The position numbers and the translations under genes are program-made. A stretch of DNA of 14,000 bases, taken from assembly GCA_910577435.1 (NCBI GenBank), contig CAJTLV010000016.1, positions 1-14,000 of the forward strand, written 5' to 3'. Origin of the DNA: an uncultured Christensenella sp. (GTDB lineage Bacteria; Bacillota; Clostridia; Christensenellales; Pumilibacteraceae). Shown piece after piece: positions 7,305 to 13,454 of this stretch (positions are counted from its first letter, which is position 1; the number at the start of each line of letters is the position of its first letter). The notes beneath the pieces are model-generated. The model was not told the origin of the DNA. It saw only the letters and a list, made by a program, of their open reading frames with translations, and ran no database searches.

Positions 7305-7320
7305 TGTTCCACGTGGAACA
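7305..7320. promoter_or_regulatory. parS site 3 (perfect palindrome variant)
   Basis: TGTTCCACGTGGAACA is a fully symmetrical parS variant, 36 bases from site 2 and only six bases from the stop of the facing ferritin-like gene. Spacings of 38 and 36 bases put the three sites at similar intervals. Confidence 0.92.
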
Positions 7321-7326
7321 TTTATA

Positions 7327-8589
7327 TCAGCGGTTATCTTTGCGTCGGCCTATATCGATATTGTCCTCTTTGCGGTTGCGCAAAGTTTTAACGGGGTGTT
7401 CGGTAACGGTAAAGCGATAATCTTCGCCGAATTCCGCGATATAGTTGTCTATTACCTTGTGACTGGCGACTGCCGCAGGCGTTTTATTTACGGTGTTATT
7501 GTACTTAAAATACTCGTAATCGTCGGGAACGTTATTGATGTCGGCATATTCTTCGAGTACCGATGTGTTTTCGACGGTGTTTTTGAGCAGGTTGCGGATA
7601 TAGTGTTTGTTTTTTTCGCAGTTGTCGTTGAATGACAGAAGCGGCGGGAATTCCGCGTCGGGAATGACTTCCGCCCACTCCTTGTGTTCGTACTTTTTGA
7701 GAAGTTCCGCCGCATAGTGCAAATGCGCAAGTTCCTGTTCGAAGTGTAGCGTCCATATCTTCTTTGCAATGTCGTTTGTCTCTTCGTTCATCGCCGAGTA
7801 ATAGAGATAGCACTCGCCGTATTCGTGCATAAGCAGACATTCGAGCCACGTGGTAGTTGGATCCATAAGCGACTCGTACTGCGACACGTGTTGTTCTTCG
7901 ATCATTGCTATCTCCAAGAAGAGTTTACGACCGATGTCGGATGTGGGATAGAACGTGCCGACGTTCATATAGAAGTTCATAGTCTGCTGTTCTGCGGCGG
8001 TTATAGTCAGCGTGTGCAGTTTTGTCGCAAGCGACGCGTCGTGCGAGATCGGACGGCGTATGTTATCGAAAGGATGACGGTGTTCGGCTATTGTCGGGCG
8101 ACCTGGCATTATCTCGGTGTAACTGCAAACGAGTTTTTCGCCGGAGATACCCTGTTCCATTTCCAGAAGGTCGCTGAAACGGTACAAATGGTCGAAGTCC
8201 TCCAAAAGCGCGAAATCGAGCGCGGCTTTGACGTATTTGTTTCGCTCCGTCTGCGCCAGAACTGCGGTCAAGTCGACCGCGAGTTGTTCGTAAGAGATAG
8301 TGGTTTCGAGCAAGGTTTCGTCTTTCGGCTTAAAGTATGAAAGACGTTTTTGCTGTTGCTGTTCAAGGTTGCGCAGAAAAGCTACGTCGCGCCGCAGGTT
8401 ATTGTCGGTTGTGTGACGGCTGAGTTGATGCATAAACCATTGCTCTTCGAATTCTGTGCCGTTGAGAAGAATGGTGCGAACTTTGGTATAAGCGTCTGCG
8501 TCGTGTTTGTTATAAGCGGTCGGATAGAGTTTTTTCCAGTCGTTTATACATTTGTCGATTTTTATTGATTTTTCGTTAAATGGATTCAT
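7327..8589 (-). CDS. Ferritin-like diiron-domain protein, large (420 residues)
   Basis: The protein looks all-helical with carboxylate/histidine motifs of the ferritin-like superfamily. The C-terminal bundle has E200, E231xxH234 (IEEQHV), H255/E256 or E260 (MHEYGECYLYY) and E286xxH289 (ELAHLHY), the A-B-C-D order of a diiron site. The N-terminal half has FEEQW (E48/E49), SYEQ (E101) and LLEDFDHLY (E130, D131, H134), perhaps a second, degenerate bundle. A charged tail follows about residue 310. It is far longer than ferritin or rubrerythrin and has no CxxC rubredoxin centre. GGAGG (8598-8602) stands eight bases before the ATG. It ends six bases from parS site 3 and is divergent from the phospholipase D gene. 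Specific function (oxidase, oxygenase or iron storage) cannot be assigned. Confidence 0.78.
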   Translation of the reverse strand: MNPFNEKSIKIDKCINDWKKLYPTAYNKHDADAYTKVRTILLNGTEFEEQWFMHQLSRHTTDNNLRRDVAFLRNLEQQQQKRLSYFKPKDETLLETTISYEQLAVDLTAVLAQTERNKYVKAALDFALLEDFDHLYRFSDLLEMEQGISGEKLVCSYTEIMPGRPTIAEHRHPFDNIRRPISHDASLATKLHTLTITAAEQQTMNFYMNVGTFYPTSDIGRKLFLEIAMIEEQHVSQYESLMDPTTTWLECLLMHEYGECYLYYSAMNEETNDIAKKIWTLHFEQELAHLHYAAELLKKYEHKEWAEVIPDAEFPPLLSFNDNCEKNKHYIRNLLKNTVENTSVLEEYADINNVPDDYEYFKYNNTVNKTPAAVASHKVIDNYIAEFGEDYRFTVTEHPVKTLRNRKEDNIDIGRRKDNR

Positions 8590-8610
8590 TGATTAAACCT
8601 CCGTGCTGAG

Positions 8611-8641
8611 ATTATCGGTAAAAGTAAGGTATTTTAATCAA
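8611..8641 (-). promoter_or_regulatory. Possible promoter of the ferritin-like gene
   Basis: On the minus strand TTGATT (plus 8641-8636) and GATAAT (plus 8616-8611) are separated by 19 bases, longer than ideal. It is the best candidate in the short divergent spacer 8590-8690. Confidence 0.4.
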
Positions 8642-8675
8642 TATGGCGAAAAATGATTTCATTTTGTCTTGAATG

Positions 8676-8684
8676 TGATATAAT
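8676..8684 (+). promoter_or_regulatory. Extended -10 promoter for the phospholipase D-like gene
   Basis: TGATATAAT combines a TG extension with a perfect TATAAT (8679-8684); no good -35 box is seen 16-18 bases upstream. Predicted transcription start falls at about 8690-8692, coinciding with the GTG at 8691. Confidence 0.6.
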
Positions 8685-8690
8685 ATATCC

Positions 8691-10139
8691 GTGAAGACGT
8701 CCGGGAAAAAAGTTTCGACGTTGTACGAGACCAAAATCAGCGGAACATACATCGTTAAGACGGTGGTATTGTATTTGATCGCGGCGATATTGTGGTATGC
8801 GGTCTGCGCGATCGTTCCGTTTGCGGTGACGGTAAACGTCGGTGAAGAAAACGCCGCGCGCGTGAGCTTTGCCGCATTGTCCGCCACCGAAAGCGAGATT
8901 GCCGCCGACGAAAGCACAAAAGAACGAGCATTGCTGTTGCCGTCGAGCGAGGACGGATTTATTATGCGGTTAAAGCTCATAGAGAGCGCCGAAAAGAAAA
9001 TAGACTTTGCGGTGTTCGAAAACAACTGCGACGAATGGTCGATATATTTCTATTCTGCTATACTCCGCGCCGCAGATCGCGGCGTTAAAGTTCGCCTGAT
9101 TTTCGACGGCCGTATCGGTCAGTTTGACGGCGAGCAAGCCGAACTGCAAAGAATATTACAAAATCATAACAATATTGAGGTGTACGTATACAACCCGATG
9201 AACTTTGCCGACCCTGCCGGACTGTTGGTTTTTATGCACGACAAGATAACGGTGGTAGACGGGGACAGGATGTTGGTCGGCGGCATTAATATGGGCAAAT
9301 ACGCGTATTTGTCGAACGCCGATCTGGAAGTTCTGATAACTAACAGCGGCGAAACGCGCTCAGTCGGTCAGGTTGAAAAATACTATGAAAAACTGATAAA
9401 AAGCGAACTGTCCGAGCGCAAAAACTCCGAAAAGTGCGATATGTCAGTCAGAGAACGGTTCGACGGACAATACTCGGCGTTTATCGCAAACAATCGAGAT
9501 AAGTTCGACGAGCCGACGGACTATAAATCGATAGGCGTTGCCGTCGACAAAGTAACGCACGTGCACAACCCGATAGATTCGCACAAAAAAGAGCCTGTAA
9601 TCTGGCAGGCGGTATGCAATCTCGCCGAAAATTCCAAAGAAACGGCGATAGTTTCGCCGTATGTGCTGTTGGAGGACGCCAAAATCACAAAACTGCGCGG
9701 CTTTGCTGATAACAGCGATAAGTTTACTATCGTTACCAATTCGCTTTACAACACCCGAAATGTCGCATATGCGCATTACCTTTATACCCGTCGCGACATA
9801 GTGAGCGAAAGTCTGGACGTGTATGAATATCAGTCCGACGATCAATTGCACGCCAAATTTATGTCTTTCGACCGCAGATTTTCGCTTATAGGCTCATTTA
9901 ATATGGACGAGCGCAGTTGTCATATCGACACAGAAAGTGTGCTTGTAATCGATTCTGCGGCGTTTAATGCGCAATTAAACGCTTTGATAGAAGATAAATT
10001 CGTGTCCGAAAGCCTTAAAGTGGGGCTTGACAACCGATACGAACCGTCCGATACTGTGGCGGAAAAGCCCGTTTCGTTCGGAAAAAAGCTGAGATATAAG
10101 ATGTTCCGTATGCTGTCGCTTGTGGTGTATTTACTGTAA
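8691..10139 (+). CDS. Membrane-anchored phospholipase D / cardiolipin synthase-type protein
   Basis: Two HKD motifs mark the phospholipase D superfamily: H183xK185x4D190 (MHDKITVVD...GGINMG) and H387xK389x4D394 (LHAKFMSFD...GSFNMDE). One hydrophobic segment (about 22-48) would anchor it in the membrane with both catalytic halves together in one chain. Cardiolipin synthases of this family join two phosphatidylglycerols, but usually have two N-terminal helices, so a phospholipid or nucleic-acid phosphodiesterase is possible. The 482-residue length fits either. An in-frame TGA at 8676 limits the start to GTG 8691 or TTG 8721; neither has a ribosome binding site, and the GTG coincides with the predicted transcript start, suggesting a leaderless message. 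It reads away from the ferritin-like gene and has its own terminator. Confidence 0.85.
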   Translation: MKTSGKKVSTLYETKISGTYIVKTVVLYLIAAILWYAVCAIVPFAVTVNVGEENAARVSFAALSATESEIAADESTKERALLLPSSEDGFIMRLKLIESAEKKIDFAVFENNCDEWSIYFYSAILRAADRGVKVRLIFDGRIGQFDGEQAELQRILQNHNNIEVYVYNPMNFADPAGLLVFMHDKITVVDGDRMLVGGINMGKYAYLSNADLEVLITNSGETRSVGQVEKYYEKLIKSELSERKNSEKCDMSVRERFDGQYSAFIANNRDKFDEPTDYKSIGVAVDKVTHVHNPIDSHKKEPVIWQAVCNLAENSKETAIVSPYVLLEDAKITKLRGFADNSDKFTIVTNSLYNTRNVAYAHYLYTRRDIVSESLDVYEYQSDDQLHAKFMSFDRRFSLIGSFNMDERSCHIDTESVLVIDSAAFNAQLNALIEDKFVSESLKVGLDNRYEPSDTVAEKPVSFGKKLRYKMFRMLSLVVYLL

Positions 10140-10176
10140 AGGTTGCATCGACAAAGGAAATCGGCGCGATCGCACG

Positions 10177-10208
10177 GCACGGTCTTTTGATAGATCCGTG
10201 CTTTTTTT
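10177..10208 (+). terminator. Intrinsic terminator after the phospholipase D-like gene
   Basis: GCACGG (10177-10182) pairs with CCGTGC (10196-10201), with a possible TC/GA extension, and is followed by seven T (10202-10208). Confidence 0.85.
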
Positions 10209-10509
10209 GTGTGCCGATGTGTAACCGACAATCATTTACGCCTGCGCGCGCAAACGCCGTTTCGCGCGGCAATAGCGGGCAATGATCAATGTCGCGCCGA
10301 ATGAAGTCGAATGTCGAACGAGCGGTGGCGGCAGTACGACGCGACAAGGCGAGCGGACTTTAAGTATTCGACCGTACAGGCAAACGAATGGTCGGATCAC
10401 CCGTTCCGCATCGGTCACAGCTCGACCGACGCAAAAATGTGCGCAAAAACGGCGGTCTGAGACAGAATTTTACATTGAAGAGATGTTTTTTCGGGTGGCA
10501 TACCGTGTC

Positions 10510-10533
10510 ACTAAACTCGCGGTTTAGTAAATC
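10510..10533. repeat. Palindromic repeat, copy 1
   Basis: ACTAAAC (10510-10516), five bases, GTTTAGT (10522-10528), then AAATC. It matches copy 2 at 21 of 24 positions; the mismatches fall only in the centre. A GCATACC upstream and an AAAATTATT-like stretch downstream also have partners around copy 2. Confidence 0.75.
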
Positions 10534-10850
10534 GTGATTTTCGCAAAATTATTTATCGACCCCGAATTTTTTCACGCGGCGGAAGAAACCGTAAACATTG
10601 TAATTTTGGCATCGGCGAGATCGGCGACTGCATATCCCATCAATCCGCGTAATCCGAGCGCAAAGCGAAGGGCGATAAGGCGGGCGTGGCAATCGCGCCG
10701 AGTGTTTTATAATTATTGTATCGATCGTATTATATTGTGCAATGCTGTCATATATCGGAGACACTCATTCCGCAATCGTCGATCGAATATCGGCGTTCTC
10801 ATACGGATTTATACACGGTCTATTCGAAATCGCGCATACCCTACCGTTCG

Positions 10851-10874
10851 ACTAAACCGACGGTTTAGTAAATC
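10851..10874. repeat. Palindromic repeat, copy 2
   Basis: ACTAAACC (10851-10858), GAC, GGTTTAGT (10862-10869) is a perfect 8+8 palindrome followed by AAATC as in copy 1. The copies start 341 bases apart in the same orientation. They could be protein operators or the ends/cores of a degenerate repeat element. Confidence 0.75.
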
Positions 10875-11091
10875 AAGAAAAATCGACAAAATATTGGCGC
10901 GGCGTCGAGCGCGACCGTCGGCAAACTCGGCGCAAAATCTGCGGCGAAGCGCGGCGATGTGCGTAACTGCGTCTCGGCAATGCATTCGCAGTCGATTTTC
11001 TCTTCGCCTAAAATTTTTACGGTTTAAGTGTACCGTATATCGCATATGGCGAATAAAATCGCGTCGACGCGGCAAACTATAAATACAACGT

Positions 11092-11099
11092 AAGGAGGG
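11092..11099 (+). promoter_or_regulatory. Very strong ribosome binding site of the small lysine-rich gene
   Basis: AAGGAGGG is a near-perfect anti-16S match, six bases before ATG 11106. It is the best such site in the window and the main reason to accept the short frame. A TATAAA at 11078-11083 is a weak -10 candidate but lies too close to it. Confidence 0.8.
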
Positions 11100-11105
11100 A
11101 TCAAA

Positions 11106-11258
11106 ATGGCAACCGAAAAGAAGAACGGTATAAAGACTGCAGCTCGTAACTGCGGCTCGAAGAACAGCACTTCTAAGAAGAGCACTCGCGCAGTCGAGGG
11201 CAAGGCCGACGCCAAATCGACGAACTGCGTCGGCAAAAAGTCTAAGACGACGAAATAA
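11106..11258 (+). CDS. Small lysine-rich basic protein (50 residues), uncharacterised
   Basis: Not recognised as a named family. The 50-residue product is hydrophilic and strongly basic, built mainly of Lys, Thr, Ser, Ala and Asn with short KK-rich steps (MATEKKNGIKTAARNCGSKN at the N terminus, GKKSKTTK at the end). Two cysteines (16 and 41) sit in similar settings, R-N-C-G and T-N-C-V-G. There is no hydrophobic segment. Composition resembles short histone H1-like or nucleoid-associated tails, but that is only a resemblance. The start is set by AAGGAGGG at six bases. The gene stands alone after a gene-poor stretch, and 263 bases separate its stop from the next terminator. It may be missed by annotators because of its size. 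Confidence 0.7.
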   Translation: MATEKKNGIKTAARNCGSKNSTSKKSTRAVEGKADAKSTNCVGKKSKTTK

Positions 11259-11521
11259 GGTTTGTTGTTAAAGAAATCCGTTGGCGATCCTTACCGATAT
11301 GATCTTCGAAGCATCTTCGAGACTGTTATCGGCACGGCGGAAATTTGACGTCACGGTACGTGCCGAATATCGAAGAGAAATTGTAGATAGTTCGTGCGTT
11401 CGGTCGTAAATATACGCCAAAGACAAAAGCGGAATTTCACGGTAACGCGAAACCTCAGACGGCTGAAAACGGTTGCATACGGTGCGATCGAACAGCTCGA
11501 AGTCTTAAACTACATCGAATG
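11259..11521 (+). other. Untranslated, foldable tail after the small gene
   Basis: No frame is open across it. Two nested-neighbour stems can form: CCGATA (11294-11299) with TATCGG (11327-11332), and GCACG (11332-11336) with CGTGC (11359-11363). One plus frame is protein-like near the end (LKTVAYGAIEQLEVLNYIE, stop at 11520-11522) but lacks a start and is interrupted upstream. It could be a long 3' untranslated region, a small RNA or a decayed reading frame. Confidence 0.35.
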
Positions 11522-11546
11522 ACCCGACCTAATCGGTCGGGTTTTT
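11522..11546 (+). terminator. Intrinsic terminator
   Basis: ACCCGACC (11522-11529) and GGTCGGGT (11535-11542) form an 8-bp stem with loop TAATC, followed by five T (11542-11546). It ends transcription through the small lysine-rich gene and its tail. Confidence 0.88.
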
Positions 11547-11601
11547 CATTGCCGCAATTGCGTAGCGGCGAGCGGTAATTTTTTCAAATGCCTTTCTCGT
11601 C

Positions 11602-11630
11602 TTGCTTTCCTCGTTCGGTCATTATATAAT
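11602..11630 (+). promoter_or_regulatory. Probable promoter of the XRE/RadC-like operon
   Basis: TTGCTT (11602-11607), 17 bases, TATAAT (11625-11630). It would give a leader of about 120 bases. A second candidate, TTAAAA (11667-11672), 17 bases, TATAAC (11690-11695), overlaps the first dyad operator and may be the regulated one. Confidence 0.55.
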
Positions 11631-11664
11631 GAGTAAAGCGAAAACGTTTGTTTATTTGTAATGT

Positions 11665-11674
11665 TCTTAAAAGA
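11665..11674. promoter_or_regulatory. Candidate operator dyad 1 for the XRE regulator
   Basis: TCTTAAAAGA has the form TCTT-N2-AAGA, the same dyad as the palindrome at 11726-11741, and overlaps a possible -35 box. Confidence 0.4.
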
Positions 11675-11725
11675 CTAGGATATAGCCGTTATAACGCTAA
11701 TAACATCTGTATGATACGTGTAAAC

Positions 11726-11741
11726 TATTCTTATAAGAATA
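11726..11741. promoter_or_regulatory. 16-bp perfect palindrome upstream of the XRE gene, probable operator
   Basis: TATTCTTATAAGAATA is fully symmetrical and ends 18 bases before the xre start codon. XRE regulators often repress their own genes through such sites; its core TCTT-N2-AAGA recurs at 11665. Confidence 0.6.
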
Positions 11742-11759
11742 ATCGGGAGTATCAAAAAG

Positions 11760-12044
11760 ATGGAAGTCGGCGCAAGAATAAGAGAGTTGCGCGAGCGGCG
11801 CGGATTCAGTCAGAACAAGTTGGCGGAATGGGCGAACATTTCGCAGTCGCATTTGCGGCGGGTCGAGATGGGTGAGGCGGATATAACGGTAGGCAGGCTT
11901 AGCCTGATCTGCGATACGCTCGGCGTGACCGTTGCGGAATTTTTCGGCGAGAGCACCGAGCGTGACGACACGCTATCCGCAGTATCTACTTTGACGAACG
12001 AACAACGCGAGCGTCTTATAGATTTTTTGCGCAGTTTGAAATAA
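11760..12044 (+). CDS. XRE-family transcriptional regulator
   Basis: The 94-residue protein begins with a helix-turn-helix of the lambda-repressor type: IRELRERRGFSQNKLAEWANISQSHLRRVEMGEADITVGRLSLICDTLGV, residues about 7-55, with recognition-helix region ISQSHLRRVE. A short acidic/helical tail (TLTNEQRERLIDFLRSLK) could dimerise; there is no ligand or protease domain. GGGAG (11745-11749) is 10 bases before the ATG, the same spacing as in the next gene. A 16-bp palindrome just upstream suggests self-regulation. The RadC-like gene follows after 19 bases, so the two form an operon. Target genes other than its own operon cannot be named. Confidence 0.9.
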   Translation: MEVGARIRELRERRGFSQNKLAEWANISQSHLRRVEMGEADITVGRLSLICDTLGVTVAEFFGESTERDDTLSAVSTLTNEQRERLIDFLRSLK

Positions 12045-12063
12045 CTTCGGGAGAAAAAATATT

Positions 12064-12792
12064 TTGAGCGGCAGGGACGGTGATTCAAATTTGTCGAGCG
12101 ACGTCGGAACGCTCGAATATATTCTGAACGCGCTTTACGGCGGGGATTGCCGCGATCTGGCAATGTTGCTTATACGTCGATTCGGTTCGTTTTTCGGCAT
12201 TTTCAAAGCGACGCGCGAGGAATTGATGTCAATCGGCGGAATTACGGAGCGTGCGGTGGCGTTCTTTACGTATGCCGGCTCGGCGTATCTTCGCGCGCTC
12301 GAACGCGAGGCGACGGATGTATTAGACAGCGAGTACGCGCTTGTCTTGCAAGCTATTACGCAGTTCTCCGCAGAAGGATGGCGGGGGATGGTTTGTCTGC
12401 ACATCGACGGGCGCGATAGATTGGTCCTTGCCGAGAGCGTGGACGAGCAAAATTTTGCGGTACGCGCGGTGGGCGGAGCGGCAAGGTTCGGCTCGAAAAA
12501 GATCGCTCTGTTGCGATGTTGCCATAGCGGCGAAAAGCCGATGATTGACTTCGGCATATTGCCGTCGGTAATGCGCGTGGCAAAGTCGTTGGAGTTATTG
12601 GATGCTCGGCTCGTCGATTATATAGAGTTTCGTCCGTTCAAGTTCTTCTCGTTGCGGCGTGCGACGACGGAAAATATTTTCATCGTCGATGCGGAAAATG
12701 CAAGTAAGGAACGGTATGAAGACACAGAGATCTCTTCGCGTATTGCCGAATTTATAGAATCGCGAAAAACAAAAATAACGAAAAAAGCATAA
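12064..12792 (+). CDS. RadC/JAB-domain-like protein with the metal-binding motif lost
   Basis: The N-terminal region (about residues 15-80) matches the helix-hairpin-helix part of RadC (UPF0758): LLIRRFGSFFGIFKATREELMSIGGITERAVAFF. It is followed by a JAB/MPN-like domain (about 105-190: GMVCLHIDGRDRLV; KKIALLRCCHSGEKP; VDYIEF). Where RadC has H-N-H-P-S-G-D, this protein has R-C-C-H-S-G-E (151-157): both zinc-binding histidines and the aspartate are changed, so peptidase-type activity is not expected. The tail after about 195 is variable. Length of 243 codons is near normal for RadC. Start is TTG 12064 with GGGAG 10 bases upstream, as for the preceding xre gene, 19 bases away. A possible regulatory or structural role with the XRE protein is inference. 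Confidence 0.75.
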   Translation: MSGRDGDSNLSSDVGTLEYILNALYGGDCRDLAMLLIRRFGSFFGIFKATREELMSIGGITERAVAFFTYAGSAYLRALEREATDVLDSEYALVLQAITQFSAEGWRGMVCLHIDGRDRLVLAESVDEQNFAVRAVGGAARFGSKKIALLRCCHSGEKPMIDFGILPSVMRVAKSLELLDARLVDYIEFRPFKFFSLRRATTENIFIVDAENASKERYEDTEISSRIAEFIESRKTKITKKA

Positions 12793-12830
12793 AAATTATA
12801 CATTTCATTTGATAATACGTATAAAAACGG

Positions 12831-12859
12831 TTGATTTCGGCAAAAAATCGAGATATAAT
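12831..12859 (+). promoter_or_regulatory. Promoter of the ferritin gene
   Basis: TTGATT (12831-12836), 17 bases, TATAAT (12854-12859). A hairpin GGCGG (12875-12879) / CCGCC (12886-12890) lies at the start of the leader, just before the GGAGG site at 12895-12899. No PerR- or Fur-box was recognised. Confidence 0.75.
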
Positions 12860-12904
12860 GTTATATAAAACAAGGGCGGTACAAGCCGCCGCACGGAGGT
12901 TGAA

Positions 12905-13423
12905 ATGTTAAATAAAAAAATCGCCGCATTGATCAACGATCAGGTAAACAAAGAGCTGTATTCCGCGTATCTTTATCTCGACTTTGCCAACTATTATGCG
13001 GACGCCGGACTCGACGGTTTTGCGCATTGGTATGAGATTCAGGCACACGAGGAATGCGATCACGCAATGATGATGCGCCGCTATCTCATAGACAACGGAC
13101 TTAAAGTCACGTTCGACGCGATCGCGAAGCCCGATAAAAAGTTCGCGGACAACGTTGCGCCGCTCAAAGCGGGACTCGAACACGAGCAGTACGTAACAAG
13201 TCTCATCAACAATATTTACAGCGAGGCTTTTGCAATAAAAGACTTCAAAACGATGCAGTTCCTTGATTGGTTCATCAAAGAACAGGGCGAGGAAGAGAAA
13301 AACGCCGAAGATCTGCTCAAAAAGATGGAAGTGTTCGGTATCGATGCTAAGGGTCTGTACGCTCTCAATCAGGAACTTGCCGCGCGCGTTTATACCGCGT
13401 CTACTACAGGTCCCGCAATGTAA
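12905..13423 (+). CDS. ftnA: Bacterial non-haem ferritin
   Basis: Ferritin oxidises Fe(II) at a di-iron ferroxidase centre and stores the iron in a 24-subunit shell. The 172-residue product keeps the ligands at the same numbers as E. coli FtnA: Glu17 and Glu50/His53 (HEECDH), Glu94 (EHEQYVT), Gln127 and Glu130 (IKEQGEEEKN). The four-helix pattern and the tail (GLYALNQELAARVYT) are typical. GGAGG is five bases before the ATG; the gene has its own near-consensus promoter and a strong terminator, so it is monocistronic. The preceding RadC-like gene ends 112 bases upstream. It is the second ferritin-superfamily gene here, beside the larger one at 7327-8589. Confidence 0.96.
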   Translation: MLNKKIAALINDQVNKELYSAYLYLDFANYYADAGLDGFAHWYEIQAHEECDHAMMMRRYLIDNGLKVTFDAIAKPDKKFADNVAPLKAGLEHEQYVTSLINNIYSEAFAIKDFKTMQFLDWFIKEQGEEEKNAEDLLKKMEVFGIDAKGLYALNQELAARVYTASTTGPAM

Positions 13424-13454
13424 CAGCTATATAAATGCAAAAAATAAAAACACA

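Larger units (their letters stand above)
10216..11090. other. Gene-poor region of about 875 bases with palindromic repeats
   Basis: No open frame here has a credible start, ribosome binding site and protein-like composition; the longest (10534-11082 plus) is rich in Arg, Ile and Ser in the manner of a non-coding frame. Neither tRNA, tmRNA, SRP nor RNase P consensus pieces were recognised. What is present: two copies of a palindromic unit (10510-10533 and 10851-10874), and on the minus strand several short protein-like stretches broken by stops, which could be a decayed gene. It ends at the strong ribosome binding site of the small gene at 11106. Confidence 0.5.

Noticed and set aside
10282..10527. 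Open frame of 81 codons on the plus strand
   Set aside because: No ribosome binding site and Arg/Thr/Ser-rich sequence without motifs; weak evidence only.
10809..10817. TTATACACG resembling a DnaA box
   Set aside because: One mismatch and a single copy; an origin would need a cluster, and no AT-rich unwinding region with several boxes was seen.
10534..11082. Open frame of 182 codons on the plus strand in the gene-poor stretch
   Set aside because: No ribosome binding site, very high Arg/Ile/Ser content, no family resemblance, and it runs across a palindromic repeat; it looks like a chance frame.
12064..12792. Calling this gene plain radC (DNA repair protein)
   Set aside because: The repair role of RadC is itself doubtful, and the defining metal motif is missing here, so no symbol is given.
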